DNA from: Mactra quadrangularis
Lineage: Eukaryota > Mollusca > Bivalvia > Venerida > Mactridae
Assembly (NCBI GenBank): GCA_025267735.1
Contig: CM046297.1
Coordinates: 23,338,011-23,402,010 of the forward strand
DNA: 64,000 nt
Direction of reading: 5' to 3'
The notes below the pieces were generated by a model, which saw only the letters and a list, made by a program, of their open reading frames with translations, made no database searches and was not told where the DNA came from. The stretch's first letter is position 1; the number at the start of each line of letters is the position of its first letter. The translations under genes and the position numbers were made by a program. Shown piece after piece: positions 1 through 11,041 of the stretch.

Positions 1-41
1 TCCCACAGTTGTTGACATTTTGTTTTCTCTTTAAGATTAAT

Positions 42-332
42 ACAAAAAACGACCGGTGGTGTAGTTGGTAGCGCGCTGGGGTTTGGAACCACGTGTCCTG
101 AAGGGGGTACGGGTTCGAATCCCACCCGGGGAGGTTATACACTTCCATGAAAATTTGACAATAATGTCAATTTTCTTCCATTAATAAGATATATGGAGAA
201 GTTTCCAGCCTTTAGGAAAGGTAGGTGAGTACTGGTTATAGACAAAGGTCCAGGAAAGCTAGGAAAGGTACGCTAGATGCCGTGAAATGACCTAAAATTG
301 TATTGACACGGCGTTAAACCCAATTAAGAAAA
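42..332 (+). mobile_element. SINE-A copy, full length (tRNA-derived)
   Basis: The 5' part is a tRNA-like Pol III promoter: an A box (TGGTGTAGTTG) and a perfect B box (GGTTCGAATCC at 112-122). A ~200-bp body and a tail with ACACGGCGTTAAACCC follow, then an A-rich end. The 9-bp direct repeat AAGATTAAT lies at 33-41 and 333-341 and is read as the target-site duplication. The body matches the copies at 7.67, 18.57, 19.73 and 24.66 kb. It is a non-coding retroposon that depends on a LINE partner not identified here. Confidence 0.85.
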
Positions 333-341
333 AAGATTAAT

Positions 342-680
342 GCTCATGCAATAACCCATTCTGAACCGCTGTCTGTTGAGCGTTTTGACAATATACGAGA
401 AAGAAAGCCTTTTTGAATTACATAACGCATTTCTAATTACAGTCGTAGTAGTGTATATATCACCACATTACATTCTTATTGACTTGGATAGAATGTGGAT
501 AAAAGGAATAATTCTTTTGCAAAAAGAACGATCTAACAAACAGTTTAACTTGATAGAAATCGGAAGCTTACCGTTTAAAATGTATGTTGTTTACATTTTT
601 ATTTACATATAATTTATTTTAATTTAACCACAGTTTACATCGAAAGTAAGTTAACTGAAATTGTATGAGATTCATTGACT
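342..680. other. AT-rich spacer, nothing supported
   Basis: One 78-codon open frame (376-612) has no recognisable domain and AT-driven composition. I do not call it a gene. Confidence 0.5.
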
Positions 681-866
681 TGTTTTGTTTTTGTTGTGTT
701 TAACGCCGTAGAAACACATTGTACAGGTCATATAACGGCGGTCAGTTAACATACTCACTCCTTCTGGAAAGGTTAAACTTCTGGATTTAGCTGTTAACCA
801 ACTACTAAACGTATACTTTCGTCAGTGACCGACAACTGCCCTACATAATTAAATTATGTTCCAATC
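681..866 (-). mobile_element. SINE-B fragment, minus strand
   Basis: Read on the minus strand it ends in the SINE-B tail (AACACAAC, preceded by the ACGGCGTTAAAC-type motif) and contains the body landmark for AGGGCAGTTGTC. The tRNA head is missing, so it is 5'-truncated near 866. No clear TSD was seen. Confidence 0.75.
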
Positions 867-3588
867 CCGATATATATCCTAATGTAAAAAAGCACGAGGA
901 TATAACACGTTTACAACGCCTATGTAACTTGTAAACAATTTTCGAAATTAACAGATCCGGTTTTGAATATTTCAAATTTTATTTATATAGATCTATATGT
1001 TCGGTGTAAATGATCAATTATTCACAAATATCTTTTTCTCGACAATATAAAATACAACCAGATAATATTTTTTTTTCAATTCATGCTATTTTTACAGAAA
1101 AATCCAGTCAATTATTTTGCATGTTTTGTCATCATTCTAGAAGTGTTGTCAAATATGAAAGTAAATATATACCATAATAATCGGAAGATTACTTGAGGAC
1201 ATGTGGTAAAACTAATGGAAAATGACTAAGTAATGGGTGAAAAGAGACGTCCAGTAGATGCTCATGGCAAATGTAAGTGTCTGCTGGCAGATGACATTTG
1301 TTTGATGATGATGACAATGGCTTGTAATGGCTTTACCATAATCATTGAAACACTTTGGTCAATTTGAAAAGAAATCATGATATATATGTCAGGCAGCGAC
1401 AGTGTACTAATTAATCAATTATTCATAATTCAAATATAGGCACGTACCTATTTAGCAAGTTGCAAAAATCATTAAAAGAGTTTTATTTTTATAGACTCGA
1501 TGTGTATTTTTACTTCTAGTTCGTACTAAATGCTCCCAACAGTGCCAAAGGTATACATTAACGACAGGAAAATGATAGAAGGATTGTTTGATTAGATAGT
1601 AATTGTAAAGAATGGAAAGCTATTATTGTATGAATAGTGGTATTTTGTGAGAGTCGTATGTTTCCTAATTAATATTTACATGAAGAAAATATGTATGTAT
1701 GTGACATTCTTTTGTTTCTTAATGGTAAGTGCTTTTATACTTGTTTAATAGCTCCAGGGTAAACCTCATATTAAAGACGCTTGTACATATCTCCGATTTA
1801 AGACAATAGGGAAGACGAGAGAGAAATTTGAAAATAATAAAATTGATATTGCGTAAAAATTCTTCCAGTGTTTGCAAGATATTCAGAAATTTCAGTTGAC
1901 ATGTTGACAATAATGCAATTTGGACTTTCCTAAACCAAAACAGTTAATGACATTTTAATTTAATCATTGTTTGCGTCGTCGCGGATCAGACATTTTTGTC
2001 TTGTAAATGTCAAAGATTTTGCTCATGAAACGGATGTAATCATTCAACATTGTTCAGGAAAAAGTCTTAAACAGACAATGAACAAAGATTAGCAAAAACT
2101 TCTGTAGTAAAACTTAAAATGTAAATTGTTTCGACGCATTATACCATGATGTGGACCCTTGTATTTGCTTCTCGTAAAATATTAGATGTCAGTCGGAATT
2201 CAAGGTTTTGTTTTGTTTCTTTCGCATCAGCACCAGCACTTGCGAGATACAAATCAAATGTTCTTTTTTGTCAACAGAATGATAATATAATCAGATTATT
2301 TTTTTACCATAACTGTTAATTTTTCAAATGTCATTGAATTTTTTGTATTTACATTAAAAAATATTTCAGGATTGAGTGGTTTATATGCCATTCTAGAATT
2401 GAAAATGTTTCCAATTAGTGTTAAGTGTTATAATATTAACAACTTATTATCATATTCAATCCTTTTTCACTATTTGGTTCATGAGTATCTTGTTTTTAAT
2501 TGTCCAAACCAAGAAGCTGATTTTGAATGAAAATTAAAAAATTGAGATGTTCTAATTTTTCTAATTTAGAGTTACTAAAATTCATGTTTTGCAATGTACC
2601 ACAAAAATGATATTTGATTTCTGAATTAAAAAGAATTTAAAAAAACATGCACGAGTTTACTCGGCAATACAACACTTTTTAATTTCATTTGCAAGGAGAT
2701 GTATGAAAGAGTCTCGTATTGTTGATGGTATTATAAAGATCATATAGCTTTTCATTCTTCTCATGTTAATTTTGTTGTAGTAACGCCTCAAAAAGTCGAT
2801 GACATTTATTTACGAAATTTAAATTTCAAGTAATTAAACAACAAGAGTTCAACAATCAGATGAGAAAAAGTTTGTTTGTGAAGATATTTTATTGCGTTGA
2901 ATCATCAGCAACAGGGAACGATAATTAGGTAATAACTGCTGAGTTTGAAGTAGACATAATTGAAACCTAAGAACGTATTTTGATTACCATTGTTTGAGTT
3001 AACCTAGTTGATAGAGTTTAGTACCGTATAAAAGTCACATTATAATGATCTTAATTCATAAACAACATATGTTTCCTCTGAGAGATGACGTATTAAGTGG
3101 AGAATGTGATGATGGAATTAAGTGTTCGTGAGAACAATGTTACAATATTTATGTCAGTGATTATAGTTCAGTTCTTTGTGTTGAATTTGAAATTTTGTCT
3201 GATATACGTAAATGAAGATTTTATAAAATGACGTGATTTTGTCAACTCAGCTGTTAGTTAATACTTTGAGTATTATTTTTATGAACCTCATAACTGTACA
3301 CGTTATATTTGTTCTTATCTGAACGTTTGTAAATATCTTGCTTTAGGTTTTATCAGGGAAAGATAACTGACTAAAGTCTCTAATAAGGTTTAGCCTGATG
3401 TAGACACATGTTGTAGTAACCGGTGTGAGGAGTTCACAAGTAGGTATAGCTTGTTTGTAAAGTTTATGATTTTTTCCGTTACACAATAATATACCATGAA
3501 AGTTACGAAATGTTACCGAATTGAGACCTTGTTTTAACTAACGTACGTGTATTCAGATATTGCAAAGGTTGAACAATCCTTAACCATT
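867..3588. other. AT-rich intergenic DNA, nothing supported
   Basis: I see no ORF with a recognisable domain, no repeat shared with the rest of the window and no RNA gene. The 63-codon minus frame at 1719-1910 is AT-rich noise. Confidence 0.5.
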
Positions 3589-3597
3589 ACTGTAGAT

Positions 3598-3833
3598 TAA
3601 TATTATTTTGTCTGGGTTTAACGCCTTAGCAAAACATTGTATAGGTCATATCAGGGCGATCATTCAACTTACTGACCGTTCCTGGAAAGGCTATATCTCT
3701 GAATTTAGCTGTTAACAAGTAACTAGGCTCATACTTCCGTCAGCTACCGACAACTGCCCTACATAATTTAGAAATAGTGGTTGGAGGAAGAATGGATAAA
3801 GTTTCATGATCAAACCCCACGAAAGTATGCCTC
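3598..3833 (-). mobile_element. SINE-B, 5'-truncated, minus strand
   Basis: Tail (GGGTTTAACGCC on the plus strand), body and the CGAAAGTATGCC landmark are present, but the tRNA head is absent. The direct repeat ACTGTAGAT at 3589-3597 and 3834-3842 is consistent with a 9-bp TSD, so this is a truncated insertion rather than a later deletion. Confidence 0.8.
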
Positions 3834-3842
3834 ACTGTAGAT

Positions 3843-6800
3843 AGATAAATATATATACAGTCTCGATGTTAATGACCTCGCAAGAGTATTAAATACGTTG
3901 ATGATAATGGAAGGGGATATTTACACAATAATTATTGCTACAGTTCTGGACACTATTAGACACAGTCAGTATCTCAATGTATGGGTCAGACAGTGTAATG
4001 TGATTATATATCATCAAACTATATATATAATAATGTTGCTGATATAAATGTTAAAACTAAAAATTTTGGGAGTAAATAATCAGATTATTTCAAGGTACAG
4101 ACAAAAATGATTTTAAACCCAGTTTTTAATGTTTATCATAAAATTTACTTTTTATTTTTGAAGTCTTTCTTGTCAGACTTAATCTGACTAAGAGTTATAT
4201 ATCTGGTGAGATTTTACTTTGACGCCCATTTTATTAAATGGAGAAGTTCATAGATTCATTTATTTATAAATGTATGAACTTACTTAAAACCACAGTACAT
4301 GAAATAGAAAAACGTTGTAATGTAAATATGCAATCTATATGACACACAATGTATAAGATAAATTTGAATATATAAGTATTCAGGCTGACTTAGGTAATTC
4401 TTTTAATGGATTTTAGAATTGCTCGTTATGGTGATTAATAGCTACTCACTTTTTATGATAACATTTGGTCTTCATTTCCCGTACAATATCGATGAATATA
4501 AAACAAAAATCCAGTCTTTCCAAAATTGGTTTTAAATAGCGAGATTGCTTTAATGTGTCGAGGTGGTCGCAAGGTGATTCGCCATTGAATTACATTTTGT
4601 TTGATTTCACTAATCATGATTTGGACAGTTAAACATTAGTCTTGAAATATATGTTGTGGGGAATATTTGCTCTGATTCACAATATTTGTTTGAAAACATT
4701 ATATATAAATGTATGCAACTTTTGCAAAAATATGTGTTTTAATAGCTTGGTATTTAAGGGGACAAAATATGACATATACCACACAGGGTTAAACATTTAC
4801 ACAAATGCATGTGCTGAAGAGTTAGATAACTTTCACAATTGTCTAGCCAAAGATTCCATCAACTTATTTATTGAATTCTCTTTCATTTAAAATGAAATCA
4901 TGATCCACATTGTCAACATTTTACTTATTCTGAAAGAAAGTTTATCATAAGTAAGGAAACGTACCATATTGCTTCATGTTTAATACGTTTTTCAAGGAGT
5001 GTTCGTTTGTTACAATCCATTACAGACAGACTTTATACATTTCCTGGTATGTCATAACTTAATCCTTGTCTTTCAAACTACTTGAAGAAGATAAACAAGA
5101 CAAATCCTACTTACCTTTTTTGAATTGATATTACAATGTTAATCAATTGCTTAAGATGGAACATTTATTTAATGTATTAAGATGGTATACTTAGATTACT
5201 TTTCTAAACGTTTTAAAAGGTACTAGCACTCTAAACAAATTAAAATCATATCACACAATTCACAAAGAATTGTCTTTATACGTATCATGAAAACTCTCTA
5301 GATACATTAAGCCAGTCTGATATTGATATTCTTACTATTCATTGCAAAGTAGGTATAAAAACCCTTTCCAACCTGTAATTTAACAGTATTTGTGACTCTT
5401 TCTTATTTTGATTACTGTTTTTGCTTCCTCAAGGTGGTTGAGATAATTTGTCTACATTTTAATATTGCAATTTAATTTCTTTGTCAGTGCTCCTATATAT
5501 TGTTTGTAATCCCAAATGACAAATGACGTATTTTATCATCAATAGTCTTAAAAATCTTTTATGTAATGTCATACCAAATTCCAGCCATTGTAATACCTTG
5601 AATGGCACTGCACTGGGTGTGTATGAACAAAATCGATGTGGATGGTGCAGAGTTTGTGACTATCCATGGTTATCACTTTAGCACTATATGCAACCATATC
5701 TATCAAATTTCGTGGCATTGTGACATAATAGCATTTTAATGTTAATTTTGATAATATCCAGTCGATTCATCTCCGTTCGCACGTATATGTTCATTTGTCA
5801 TAATCAAATTAGTTCAATTTGCAATCGTTAAGAAATGCGTTTATAGTAGATTGTTTTCAAATACACTGTACTAAATGTAGACGAAATTCGATGAACCACT
5901 CTAGCACTTTAAGTTTGTCCTTAGTTAGATTTGACTATGAGAAAATGTTGATATTTTGTGTATTTTTTAAATTGTGATTAGTATTGGACATAAGGGAATG
6001 ATTTACAGACAAGTATTGTAATTGGTGAAGTGTGTCTAATCCTTATTTAGGCTTAATTAACACTGACTCAACGTAGCATCTATTTGTGGACCAGTATTGC
6101 TACAATAAAAGTATATCATTTTGAACAATGTAAATGTCATTCAGTTTATTTGTTTCATTCGCATAAGTGAGTCAGTTTGTCTCAGACACGTCAGCAACTG
6201 TTTTAATGATTGCGTTTGGTAATACTGTTAAGTGGTATTGTGATTTTGCTTGTGGCAGTTGCTCTCGGGTTACAGAAGTAAATAATAGTGCATCAAAGAA
6301 AAGATGGTCAGGTGAGGGTTCCACGTCATGCGTCATTGAATAGTGAAAAGTGGTTTCAAATTAAAATATTATTTGCTCGCTTTAACTTAAATTATTAAAA
6401 GAGTTCAGCCTTTGGAGAATCAACGTAGTTTAGCCAAATTAAAATGATTGTTATTGTCTTTTATTGAAAATGAGTCAAAATTGTAGGCGTAGAGGTAGAA
6501 TGAATGAATTCCGAACCGATTGTCAGAGGTTGGATTACCGGCTGCGACAGCTTATACCTTTTCTGGAAAATTTGATATTTGAAATCTTGTTAAATGGCGT
6601 ACCATCAAATTAAGAAACTCTTCTGAGAGTTAAACAATATCTTACCCGTGTGGTGTATCAGTAATGAAAATGATGTATGCAATAAAATACAATTTTCTTC
6701 AGTGCACGTCTAGACGAAATTTAATTTTTGTCAAACACGAGAAAGGTGTTTTGAAACAAATACAATAAAGATGACATATACACGTTTTGAAGTAAGAAAG

Positions 6801-7658
6801 TAATTGTCTGTGTGAGTCGTTTAAAGAGCATTTCAGACAACTCAACTTGACGTTTTGATGATACTGCAATTCAGATTTCTTTGAACCAAAACTATTAAAG
6901 ATGATTTATATTTAATTGCTTAACGCTGCGTTTAGACTAGTATCTCATATTCACGAGCCTTTCTAAGCGTTTGATGGCCAATGGCAATAAAATGTTTGTC
7001 GTTTATTACTGACAGTTGCTTTAGAATGTGAATAGCAAATCGTCTTTTGGAATGAATGAGCATGAAGAAGTGAATGTAGAAATTCTGCAATACACATGTA
7101 TGTTTGTAAATTATAAAATTTGTCTAAAACGTGGTGACTTTTTATTTCTTCAAACATGTTTTATATTCAATTTTAAGAAACATATATCTAATTTATTTAA
7201 CTTATCTATTTTCACTGTCTAAAGAGAGACAACTCCTTGTAATTTCCTTACATTTTTCCGTAGTTTCTGCCTTTAAATTATAAATGGTTGCCATGGTAAC
7301 ATAGAAATTAAACATTTTATGTAAGTAATACTACCAGACCATTGAAAGCTGTAATTTCAGATGTTTTATAATATGATAGTGTTTATTATTATATAATTAT
7401 ATGAAAAATACTTTGAGAAACTTTTGAAATTGACAGTTTGTCACAAACAATGCATAATTAACCCACCTAGTGTAATGCTTGTGTCATTTTCACAGAGATC
7501 AGTTTATTTGCAAAATTGAAATTAATAACTATTCTGGTTGGAAATATGGTTTCTTTGCTTTCTAAAAATTGTTCGTACATATTCAATGGAAGTCCTTTAA
7601 TCTCCAAAATTGGTATAAATCAGAAAACATTATTCATTTGTCTGCTGTTTTTGTTTTG
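3843..7658. other. AT-rich intergenic DNA, nothing supported
   Basis: Open frames of 64-82 codons (for example 4642-4890 plus and 7028-7222 plus) show no domain, signal peptide or conserved motif I recognise. No interspersed family of this window was found here. Confidence 0.45.
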
Positions 7659-7669
7659 CACCCTGCTTA

Positions 7670-7959
7670 CGGGTCGATAGCGCAGCTGGTAGCGCGCCGG
7701 GATTTGGATACTCGTGCCCGAGGGGGTGCGGGTTCGAATCCCACCTGGGGAGGTTATACCCTTCCATGAAAATTTGACAATAATGACGATTTTCCTCCAT
7801 TGATTAGATAATGTGGAGAAGTTTCCGGCCTTGTGGAAGGGTAGGTGAGTACTGGTTATAGACAATGGTCCAGGAAAGCTAGGTTAGGTGCGCTGGACGC
7901 CGTAAAATGACCTACAATTGTGTTGACACGGCGTTAACACCAATAAAATAAAAATAAAA
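7670..7959 (+). mobile_element. SINE-A copy, full length, perfect 11-bp TSD
   Basis: The tRNA-like head (GGGTCGATAGCGCAGCTGG... with B box GGTTCGAATCC) is followed by body, tail and an AATAAAATAAAAATAAAA end. The 11-bp repeat CACCCTGCTTA flanks it at 7659-7669 and 7960-7970, giving exact ends. This is the best reference copy of the family in the window. Short ORFs on both strands across it (7569-7769, 7620-7865) are SINE artefacts. Confidence 0.93.
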
Positions 7960-7970
7960 CACCCTGCTTA

Positions 7971-8747
7971 AACAGCAAAATGAGGCGGATTTAACCATCT
8001 ATTTTGGGACGCAATAATACTAGAATTCCATTTTTTTATTGTAATGCTGATTTTCTTACACAGAAAATAGTTTGACACTTTCCGTTCCATGTCGGAAACC
8101 CCTGAAGTTCTTGTTTTTATTATCCTTGTGGTGTAGTTTTTATCATAAAAATATCAAAAACCTAAATTGCTAATTGACTGTGCAGTAGGTCTTTGTTGTT
8201 TTGACTGTTGCTATTACTGATATGTAAACTACTTTTTTGTGAGACACTAACCAGCGACTCTATCATGTTAGAGCCTAGCGACAGTGGAAGAGCATAAACT
8301 ACCCGATCAAGTAGGCGGTAAACATATTAGAAGTGCAGAAGGTAAAACATTGTAATAGAATAAATAGAATAAATTGTGACAAATGCTTGAAGTAAGCTTA
8401 CCAATAAGGTATTTCCAACCAATGATGGTATTGTATTGGTTTTATACGAACATTACAGTTTCGTCTGCGAGACGAGATCTATACTAATATGAAAGTAGCA
8501 GCGAGAAGTTCAGAATACTCTTGTCTTTGCTAGTCAACGGATATTGAATTTAGTATAATGAAATCGAATACATAGAAATATTAGAATTCATTGGGGGAAA
8601 TAATTACTGTTTTATTTTGTTAAAATTTGTGCAAAAATGAGGAAGAATTTATGTTTGTGAATAAATGTAAATTTTAGAACTAGATATTTTTGGGAAATTA
8701 GAATTTGGTGTTTTTTTGTTGTTGATTATACTTGTGGTATATAAAGA
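7971..8747. other. Region upstream of the GPCR
   Basis: AT-rich, with no ORF or repeat recognised. It should hold the 5'UTR and promoter of the receptor gene. A T-rich stretch followed by AAAG just before the start codon (8711-8746) could be a 3' splice site of a 5'UTR intron, but I see nothing decisive and no clear TATA box. Confidence 0.35.
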
Positions 8748-9896
8748 ATGGAGCAAATAATAATCGACGATAAGACGTTTGAAAATGTCTCTGCTAATTT
8801 GTCAGTGGATATGAACAATTATGTGAAGTCAAACCTAAGCGTTGCAGTGCATTTCTTCAGAAATATTAGCATACCTTTGATAATAGGAGTTGGTCTTTTC
8901 GGCAACACTATTTCATTATTAGTGTTTTCTTCTAAGTCAATGAAAACATCAAGTTGCTCAGTATTCTTAGCTTCTTTAGCTTTAGTGGATAACATTTTCT
9001 TGATAAGTTTGTGTTTTACTTGGATTGACGGAGAAGTTTACCCAATTTTGACGGACGCCATTTGTTGCAAAATTTTGATATTCACAACTTACGTGACAAG
9101 TTTTTTGAGCGTATGGTTTGTGGTTGGTTTCACGTTTGAGAGATTCATCGCAATATGCTTTCCACTGAAGAGCAACCATATTTGCAGCCGTTATAGAGAA
9201 AAAGCTGTCGTTGGTGTCCTCATGGCTTTTTCTATAGTTTTATACCTGCACAGTTTTTGGACTACAGGGTTACAAGTGTACACTACAAGAGTTGGTTGTA
9301 CCTTCGTTGGAAGATACATGGATTTATTGAATGTATTAACTTGGATTGATACAGTTTTAACTATGATTGTGCCATTTATATTAATTGTTGTAATGAATTC
9401 CATGGTGCTAAAAGCAGTCATCAAAGGACCTTTACAAGCAAAGGCCGTTCGCAGGTATACTTTTAATCAAAAGAAAACAGCCACTACGACTATTATGAAT
9501 GACACTACCGTTACAACTTTACAAACACCGAAAAAATACTCGCACAAGAATGCTCGAAGGATAAATCCACAATATAGAGTAACACGGACTCTATTGCTTG
9601 TATCAACAACTTTTTTATTTCTGAATTTACCATCTCATACTATCAGACTATACAACCTTATTTCTTCTAATAATAACGTCCCAGTAAGCGAAGAAGTTAC
9701 AGTTCTTCAAGAGTTTGCCTTGATGTTGTATTACACCACTTTTAGTTGCAACTTTTTCCTGTACTCTTTCTTCGGTAGAAACTTTAAAAACGCACTTAAC
9801 CATATCCTGCGTTGTTTGCCATCTAGGGAAAGTCATCGACATAGAATGCTGAAAAGATTGAGTTCCTTACAAGGACAGGGAAGTTTGATTTCATAG
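8748..9896 (+). CDS. Class-A (rhodopsin-like) GPCR, neuropeptide-receptor type, single coding exon
   Basis: This is a 382-residue seven-transmembrane receptor expected at the plasma membrane, signalling through heterotrimeric G proteins; the ligand is unknown. The N-terminus has four N-glycosylation sequons (N13, N17, N29, N39). TM1 carries GN (52-53), TM2 LALVD (77-81, the conserved Asp), and TM3 ends in ERF (131-133) in place of DRY. C106 or C107 and C184 can form the usual extracellular disulfide. P209 sits in TM5, FLNLP (291-295) in TM6, and NFFLY (335-339) replaces NPxxY in TM7. Helix 8 follows (FFGRNFKNAL), with a possible palmitoylation Cys at 356. The third intracellular loop is long and Thr-rich. 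The overall look (ERF, NLP in TM6, N-x-x-x-Y in TM7) resembles the FMRFamide/TRH-type receptors expanded in lophotrochozoans, which is an inference. The start is the first in-frame ATG, with A at -3 and G at +4. The frame is intact and without introns, so the gene looks functional. Confidence 0.93.
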   Translation: MEQIIIDDKTFENVSANLSVDMNNYVKSNLSVAVHFFRNISIPLIIGVGLFGNTISLLVFSSKSMKTSSCSVFLASLALVDNIFLISLCFTWIDGEVYPILTDAICCKILIFTTYVTSFLSVWFVVGFTFERFIAICFPLKSNHICSRYREKAVVGVLMAFSIVLYLHSFWTTGLQVYTTRVGCTFVGRYMDLLNVLTWIDTVLTMIVPFILIVVMNSMVLKAVIKGPLQAKAVRRYTFNQKKTATTTIMNDTTVTTLQTPKKYSHKNARRINPQYRVTRTLLLVSTTFLFLNLPSHTIRLYNLISSNNNVPVSEEVTVLQEFALMLYYTTFSCNFFLYSFFGRNFKNALNHILRCLPSRESHRHRMLKRLSSLQGQGSLIS

Positions 9897-10265
9897 AAGA
9901 AAAGGACACGACTAACTAGTTTTTGTTTTGTGCTTTTACTAATTCATAAAATATGTGTGATGCTAGGGTTTTAGGATAACTTTTGTTGATTAAGAAGTTT
10001 CGCAACTAATCAAAAGAAGTGAATAGATGGAGAGTTTTTAGAACGTGATAGATTAAGGTTTGTTTATAAGACTGGAATAATTCTGTGTTAGAGAAGAGGA
10101 GATGCCTACTTCTGTTAATTAAAATATTTAGACTTGAGAAAGGATTTTTATCTTAAATACGTGTATGTGATTACAGCTTCTTATATTGTGGCTACAAAGA
10201 GAATTTTGCGCAAATTGTTTTATGTAAGAAATATCTTATATACGCATTTGCTTGTTTTGTTATGG
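9897..10265 (+). other. Probable 3'UTR of the GPCR
   Basis: AT-rich non-coding sequence between the receptor stop codon and the first canonical AATAAA. The extent is inferred only from that hexamer. Confidence 0.4.
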
Positions 10266-10271
10266 AATAAA
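10266..10271 (+). other. Candidate polyadenylation signal AATAAA
   Basis: First canonical hexamer on the plus strand after the GPCR stop, about 370 nt downstream. In AT-rich DNA such hexamers arise by chance, so this is a candidate only. Confidence 0.4.
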
Positions 10272-10786
10272 ATTTAAACTTGATTTTGGATTCATTTACT
10301 ATTAAATGAGAATGAGTTACATGATATATCTTTACTCTTTCACCTAGAAAAGTGCTTATTTTTCATTCCACGACAAACATGCAAATGGAAGTTAATTTGA
10401 TATCTTACTGATATAAGGTAGTCAATATTTTTATTAATTATTCATGTACGATTTAAAACTTCTTCTTGCATTGAACAAACTTGTGTGACTATGTTTGAAT
10501 TATAAAACTAGATTGTTCGTTTACATTCATTTTGTTTATTTTTTCATGTTTAATCAATTGTTCAAAGCAGAGGAACTGGTCATGGGGGAAAGTCGGAGAT
10601 GGTCATTGTTTACTTAAAATTTCTTAATTCCATGCTTATAAAGTTCTTCTTTTAAATATCAATTATAATTGATAAACAGTTAGAATGTATTTAAATTATA
10701 GATGATTTACGTCCACCGTCGGTTATCCCACGATACATTACTCCGCATATGCTGCGTTATGTACCGAGCGCCATTTGGTTAGAAAA

Positions 10787-11041
10787 ATCTCGTGGTCATG
10801 AATAATTAATGAGCAGTTTCATTGGTTCCGCAAGGAAACCAATGCAGTAAACTAGCCAATGAAATTATGTTCATAACTAAGGTTTGGTTTACTATTCAAA
10901 ATTCGAAAGTTTTCTAAAGCGGGTGCTGTATGACGTTGATGTATGGCGTTATTGTAATTGAGGAGTATTTAATTCCAACATGCGATTTCATTGGAGAAAG
11001 ATTGGTCTCCTCTGCCTCATGCATATTCATGATAACGAGAT
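10787..11041. mobile_element. Foldback/MITE-like element with ~26-bp inverted ends
   Basis: The left end ATCTCGTGGTCATGAATA pairs with the right end (reverse complement ATCTCGTTATCATGAATA) with two mismatches, and similarity continues a few bases inwards. An internal hairpin follows (CATTGGTT ... AACCAATG near 10821-10845). No second copy or clear TSD was seen, so the class is unassigned. Confidence 0.5.

Noticed and set aside
7671..7750. SINE heads as functional tRNA genes
   Set aside because: A and B boxes are good, but acceptor stems do not pair properly and each head continues into a SINE body with a TSD outside the whole unit.
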